DNA from: Streptomyces jumonjinensis
Lineage (GTDB): Bacteria > Actinomycetota > Actinomycetes > Streptomycetales > Streptomycetaceae
Assembly (NCBI RefSeq): GCF_009600885.1
Contig: NZ_VCLA01000191.1
Coordinates: 115,811 to 179,810, forward strand
Length of the DNA stretch: 64,000 bases
Direction of reading: 5' to 3'
Shown: piece after piece, positions 61,901 to 64,000 of the stretch
How positions within the stretch are numbered: position 1 is the stretch's first letter
How the letters are laid out: every line of letters starts with the position of its first letter
Position numbers and translations under genes: made by a program
The notes under the pieces: generated by a model
Database searches by the model: none
Seen by the model: the letters and a program-made list of their open reading frames with translations, nothing else
What the model was told of the DNA's origin: nothing

Positions 61901-62172
61901 CACGGGCGCACGCGCTCGCCCTGGAGGGGCTGGCGGGCGTGGAGGCCCTCGACGGCGATCCTGCGGGCGCGGCCCGGCTGCTGGGGCGCGCGGCGGCGCT
62001 GCGGTCGTCGGTGGGCGTTCCGCTGCCGGAGGCGGAGCGCGGCGATGTGGACCGGATTGTCGCGGCGGCCCGCGCGGCGCTGGGCGACGAGGCGTTCGGC
62101 TCGGAGTTCACGGCGGGGGAGAGGGAGGCCCTGAAGGGGTCGGAGGCTCCCCGGTACCCGGAGACGCTGTAA
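58915..62172 (+). CDS. BTAD-NB-ARC-TPR transcriptional regulator (AfsR/SARP-like, large)
   Basis: 1085 aa. Residues 1-95 are an OmpR-like winged helix (MRFGVLGSLAVWTAEGQLVR, LLIEDLWGADPPGNPANTLQ), ~100-245 the BTAD domain (LWRGPAFADFRDEEFTRAAV, ELLADELGLDPGPELAALHQ), ~270-560 an ATPase with VTLTGPGGVGKTRLALAAAA and LALDNCEHVIEPVALLVDAL. The rest is helical repeats with an AAALHREGLRWAEELGLWTD type pattern. Such proteins activate nearby genes after ATP and signal binding. Likely target: the divergent reductase pair. Confidence 0.92.
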   Translation: MRFGVLGSLAVWTAEGQLVRVPEAKVRALLADLLVHRDGPVSADLLIEDLWGADPPGNPANTLQTKVSQLRRALEAGEPGGRELVAYRPPGYELRIGPDAVDADRFAELTARARASTDPRTRAVLLADALALWRGPAFADFRDEEFTRAAVTRLDEQRLTALEDQAEVRLELGEHTLLADELGERVALHPLRERLRAAHLRALYRSGRQREALAGYAELRELLADELGLDPGPELAALHQAILEQDPALAAVPAPVTSAARPRGNLPAAPTELIGREDALTEVGALLRTARLVTLTGPGGVGKTRLALAAAAEAAGDFPDGVWLVELAGLRRPSGVELAEAIAAALGIRDESGSGPAGFRAPEPQARLAAALRERRLLLALDNCEHVIEPVALLVDALLRAAPGVRVLAGSQETLAVSGEVLYVVPPLALPQPGAALPELSRSTAVQLFTARAAASAPGFVLDERNADAVASVCRRLDGIPLALELAATRVRGLGVHGLAARLDDRFRVLGVGRRGTPTRQQTLRGMIDWSWELLSAPERRVLRRLAVHADGCAPEAAEAVCSGADLGGGDVLDLIGRLVDRSLVVAVDGAEGPRYRLLESVAAYGVESLRASGELDETRRRHGEYFAAFTERAEPGLYGPEQRLWLARLDAESANLRAALDGAVERGDAGLAIRLASSAAWYRFLRGRHREAYRALTAALAGEGGAQDALRAGAGAWCAGFAMVCGEGSDLIRRSREALKPFETVAAGRDRARWFLGLAHLHMGDADTGGELTGQALRGFRATDDRWGVAAALSGVAKCAMFRGDLVAARAAASDSAARFAARFAALGDRWGRVQASDQLAYAAEVSGEYESAAALHREGLRWAEELGLWTDVSYRLSGLGRIALLRGDFEQADGFHERGRRLAVEQSDRFAEGFAETGLGLGARRAGDPDRAEGHRRRALSWNTRLQEAYGVPYYGVTLLLAELGFAAELRGDAAGARALHTEGLAAASAGADPRAHALALEGLAGVEALDGDPAGAARLLGRAAALRSSVGVPLPEAERGDVDRIVAAARAALGDEAFGSEFTAGEREALKGSEAPRYPETL

Positions 62173-62261
62173 GGCCCGGAGAGGGCGGCCAGGGGCCGTT
62201 CTCGGGCTTCCTGTACGGGGGTGTGATCCCGGGTCCGGGTCCCGGGGCAACGGCCCGGCCG

Positions 62262-62312
62262 CGTACCCGGGTACGTCTCCAACGCGCCCGCTCGGGGGCG
62301 TACCCGGGTACG
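62262..62312. repeat. Two CGTACCCGGGTACG palindromes
   Basis: Perfect 14-bp dyads at 62262-62275 and 62299-62312, start-to-start 37 bp (between three and four helical turns). They could bind a dimeric regulator. They follow the BTAD regulator gene. Confidence 0.7.
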
Positions 62313-62418
62313 TACGGTCGTCGGACTCCTGAACGGCGGCTCGGTCACGTCCTCCCAGGGATCGCGCAGGGGCGCGGAAGCGAGCAGCGGCGGCTACTCG
62401 GGAAGTAAGGTCACATGT

Positions 62419-62448
62419 CCGGATGTCGTACGGGAGTACGACATCCGG
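62419..62448. terminator. Hairpin downstream of BTAD regulator
   Basis: CCGGATGTCGTAC (62419-62431), loop GGGA, GTACGACATCCGG (62436-62448): a perfect 13-bp stem without a U-run. It could terminate the regulator transcript. Confidence 0.5.
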
Positions 62449-63195
62449 CGGGAGCCCGATCCGCCGGGACGGATACACCGGGGCCGCTCCGGCGGGCTTC
62501 CCGGTCGGGGCCGGGGACGCTGGTGACGGTCCGGGCGGGCGCACCGTCATGAGGATGTGCCCGGTGAGGGTGTGGCGGACCGTCGGATGCGTGCCAGCCC
62601 AGGGCTGCCCGCAGAAGAGCAGCCCGTCCAGCGCCCGAGGGGAGACGGCCCGGAGACCCCGGCGGCGCTCTGTGCGGCCTTCTCGGGGGAAGACGCGGCC
62701 CGCCTCGGTCCGGTCCGGTCCGGTCCAACACTTGTCCGATTATCTGTTTGCCTGTCGGTACGGCGGGCCATGCTAGGCAGCGAACAACCTCACGACCAGC
62801 AGTTTTTCGTGTGACGGCAAACGTTCGCAGCAGCGGGGAGGTCCAGCCTGTGCGAGTCCGGTGGACGGGAGACGACTGTCCCCTGCGGGGCGGCCCGATG
62901 GAAAACGCCCAGGAGGCCCGCTGCGGGCGTCACATGGACCCCACGCGGAGAAAGGCCACCCGGTACCGGCGAGGGCCTGAGACGGGCAGTCAGGGCCTCC
63001 CAGGGGCATCTGCCCCCGTCAAGTCCCCCAGCCTGGCGGCAAGACGGCCCGAGTCCCGCCCGGGGCGGGGCGCACCCGCCGGACCCCGAACAGCTGCCCG
63101 CACCGGCAGCGGGGGCACACCCGGGGAGCGGACCCTCCGGATGCCCGACGCCGCGCACACCCGGCCCGCACCAGCAGCGGGGGCGGGGGCACCGC

Positions 63196-63668
63196 TCAGT
63201 CGCTGGACCCGACCCACAGCGTCCCGGCCACTGCACCGGTTTCCAGCCAGCTGGGCCCCGGATCCCGAGCAGCGACTGAAGGGGCAGCGACTCAACACCG
63301 TTCAGTCGCTGTCTGCTGAGACCCAAGAAACTGCAGGTCAGAGCCTTGCGAGCAAGAAAACAGCGACTGAAGCGACTGAAGGGTGGGGTATATAAAGACA
63401 TTTCGCGTGTGCGCGTGTGCGTCATATATAGGAGCCTTGAGTCGCTTCAGTCGCTGTTTTGGTCCTCAAACCGCCTTTGACCTGGGGTTTTACCAACAGC
63501 GACTAACAGCGACTGAACGGTCTCAGTCGCTGGCGGGAGGAGAGTTCAGTCGCTGGGGGGTCCGTCGATCGAGAGCCGATCGACACGTGGCGACATTCGG
63601 GGAGCCGTTCCCATGCCCCACGCAGGTCTTCGCTAATCTATGTTCGTTGTTGAGTCGCTTCGGTCGCT
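63196..63668. repeat. Iteron field with AT-rich centre (putative plasmid origin)
   Basis: Fourteen copies of the 9-mer AGCGACTGA or its complement TCAGTCGCT, allowing one change. Forward copies start at 63271, 63286, 63362, 63371, 63498 and 63508; reverse copies start at 63196, 63301 (with a preceding T), 63438, 63447, 63523, 63546, 63651 and 63660. Two tandem forward copies (63362-63380) and two tandem reverse copies (63438-63455) face each other across a segment with TATATAAAGA and CATATATAG. That is an unwinding-element-like core. It ends just before the rep ATG. Confidence 0.8.
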
Positions 63669-63683
63669 AACAGGGGGATGCAC

Positions 63684-64000
63684 ATGGCTACTGAGCTGCG
63701 CTCTCCGGGCGGCGACTCACCATGGCCGGCCGCTTCCGCGTCGCGGGCCACGGCTCTGTGGTGCGCCGGGCAGGGCTGGCCGGTCCACCCGCTGGCCGCC
63801 GGGCGCAAGACGCCCGCGGGGAACTGTGACGCCTGCCGCGGGCCCGGGCACACCCGTACCGGGTGCGACTGCGTGGCCGCCGGGCGCTGGTGTCATGGCT
63901 TCCACGCCGCCACCCGGGATCCCGACCGGATCAACCGATGGTGGGGGAACAACCCGGGCTACGGCGTGGGCGTCTCTTGCGGGCCCGCCAGGCTGGTCGT
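63684..64000 (+). CDS. Replication protein with primase/polymerase N-terminal domain (partial)
   Basis: At least 105 codons, open at the window end. It reads ATALWCAGQGWPVHPLAAGR, then KTPAGNCDACRGPGH and CHGFHAATRDPDRINRWWGN and NPGYGVGVSCGPARLVV. This is the start of the bifunctional DNA primase/polymerase (prim-pol) domain found in actinobacterial plasmid and phage replication proteins. The inserted Cys/His residues (CDAC...CDC...CH) may bind zinc. GGGGGA precedes ATG 63684; an in-frame ATG lies two codons earlier. Location beside the iterons supports its role as the plasmid initiator. Confidence 0.82.
   Translation, partial: MATELRSPGGDSPWPAASASRATALWCAGQGWPVHPLAAGRKTPAGNCDACRGPGHTRTGCDCVAAGRWCHGFHAATRDPDRINRWWGNNPGYGVGVSCGPARLV

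Larger units (their letters stand above)
62173..63677. other. 1.5-kb gene-free region, putative replication origin
   Basis: No frame here has a ribosome site together with a known family. It contains paired palindromes (62262-62312), a hairpin (62419-62448) and the iteron field (63196-63668) described separately. It lies between the BTAD regulator and the replication gene. Confidence 0.65.

Noticed and set aside
57706..62550. 1614-aa minus-strand open frame
   Set aside because: Only the last 345 codons (MDR reductase) are real; the rest is antisense to the BTAD regulator.
63362..63455. Iteron cluster as a CRISPR array
   Set aside because: Repeat units are only 9 bp, in both orientations, with irregular spacing and no cas genes.
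1..64000. tRNA, rRNA or riboswitch genes
   Set aside because: No sequence with a recognisable tRNA cloverleaf, rRNA core or known riboswitch core was seen by eye; a covariance-model scan would be needed to exclude them.

Overview
The window is high-GC actinobacterial DNA, almost certainly Streptomyces. The evidence is codon use, GerW-family and BTAD-type regulatory genes, MAB_1171c/ImmA pairs and IS types. The right end looks like the maintenance region of a large plasmid. It has parA and parB surrounded by 11 copies of a perfect palindrome (core GTTTACCGCGGTAAAC) that is not the chromosomal Streptomyces parS, and an iteron-rich 1.5 kb region leading into a primase/polymerase-type replication gene that runs off the window. 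The host and the plasmid assignment are inferences.

Layout. 1-1.5 kb: three broken insertion sequences. 1.5-4.7 kb: a StrR/ParB-like regulator, a 54-aa exported-peptide gene, a 99-aa gene and a divergent TrmB/LuxR-type regulator. 4.8-5.5 kb: a decayed IS630 element. 5.6-19.2 kb: a minus-strand island that I read as an undescribed RiPP-like (ribosomal peptide) system. In order of transcription it holds a frameshifted MocR regulator, a 29-codon acidic peptide gene with its own promoter and a downstream hairpin, two JmjC/cupin oxygenases, an MFS exporter, an M13 (neprilysin-type) metallopeptidase, a TPR protein, a terminator, then an S9 peptidase on a leaderless promoter, an M20 amidohydrolase and a LOG protein. 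19.5-24 kb: small accessory genes, including a second diverged copy of the 54-aa peptide cassette whose C-terminal decapeptide (MSPEDDSGWQ) is identical. 24.2-26.2 kb: integrase remnant and dead IS701. 26.2-47.3 kb: BBE-type oxidoreductase, a deoxy-/amino-sugar island (UDP-sugar dehydrogenase, SDR epimerase/decarboxylase, 2,3-dehydratase, aminotransferase, glycosyltransferase killed by one amber codon, two C-methyltransferases, RmlA), a two-domain methyltransferase, MFS exporter, DUF2306 protein, acyltransferase and MarR. No 4,6-dehydratase and no aglycone synthase are visible. 47.5-54.2 kb: GerW, two gene stubs fused head to head, a TAP-type peptidase, a MAB_1171c/ImmA pair, a GAF/LuxR regulator and a possible lanthipeptide leader remnant. 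54.5-57 kb: the par region. 57-62.2 kb: NQO-like and MDR reductases divergent from a 1085-aa BTAD/NB-ARC/TPR regulator. 62.2-64 kb: putative origin and rep.

How it fits together. The most interesting parts are: the 29-aa peptide with tandem JmjC enzymes and three peptidases; the duplicated 54-aa peptide cassette, one copy divergent from a regulator; and the parA gene, whose Walker A' segment lies upstream of Walker A, as if two blocks had been swapped. Four genes are each broken by what looks like one missing base, three of them in G-runs. This may reflect consensus errors, so those genes could be intact in the organism.
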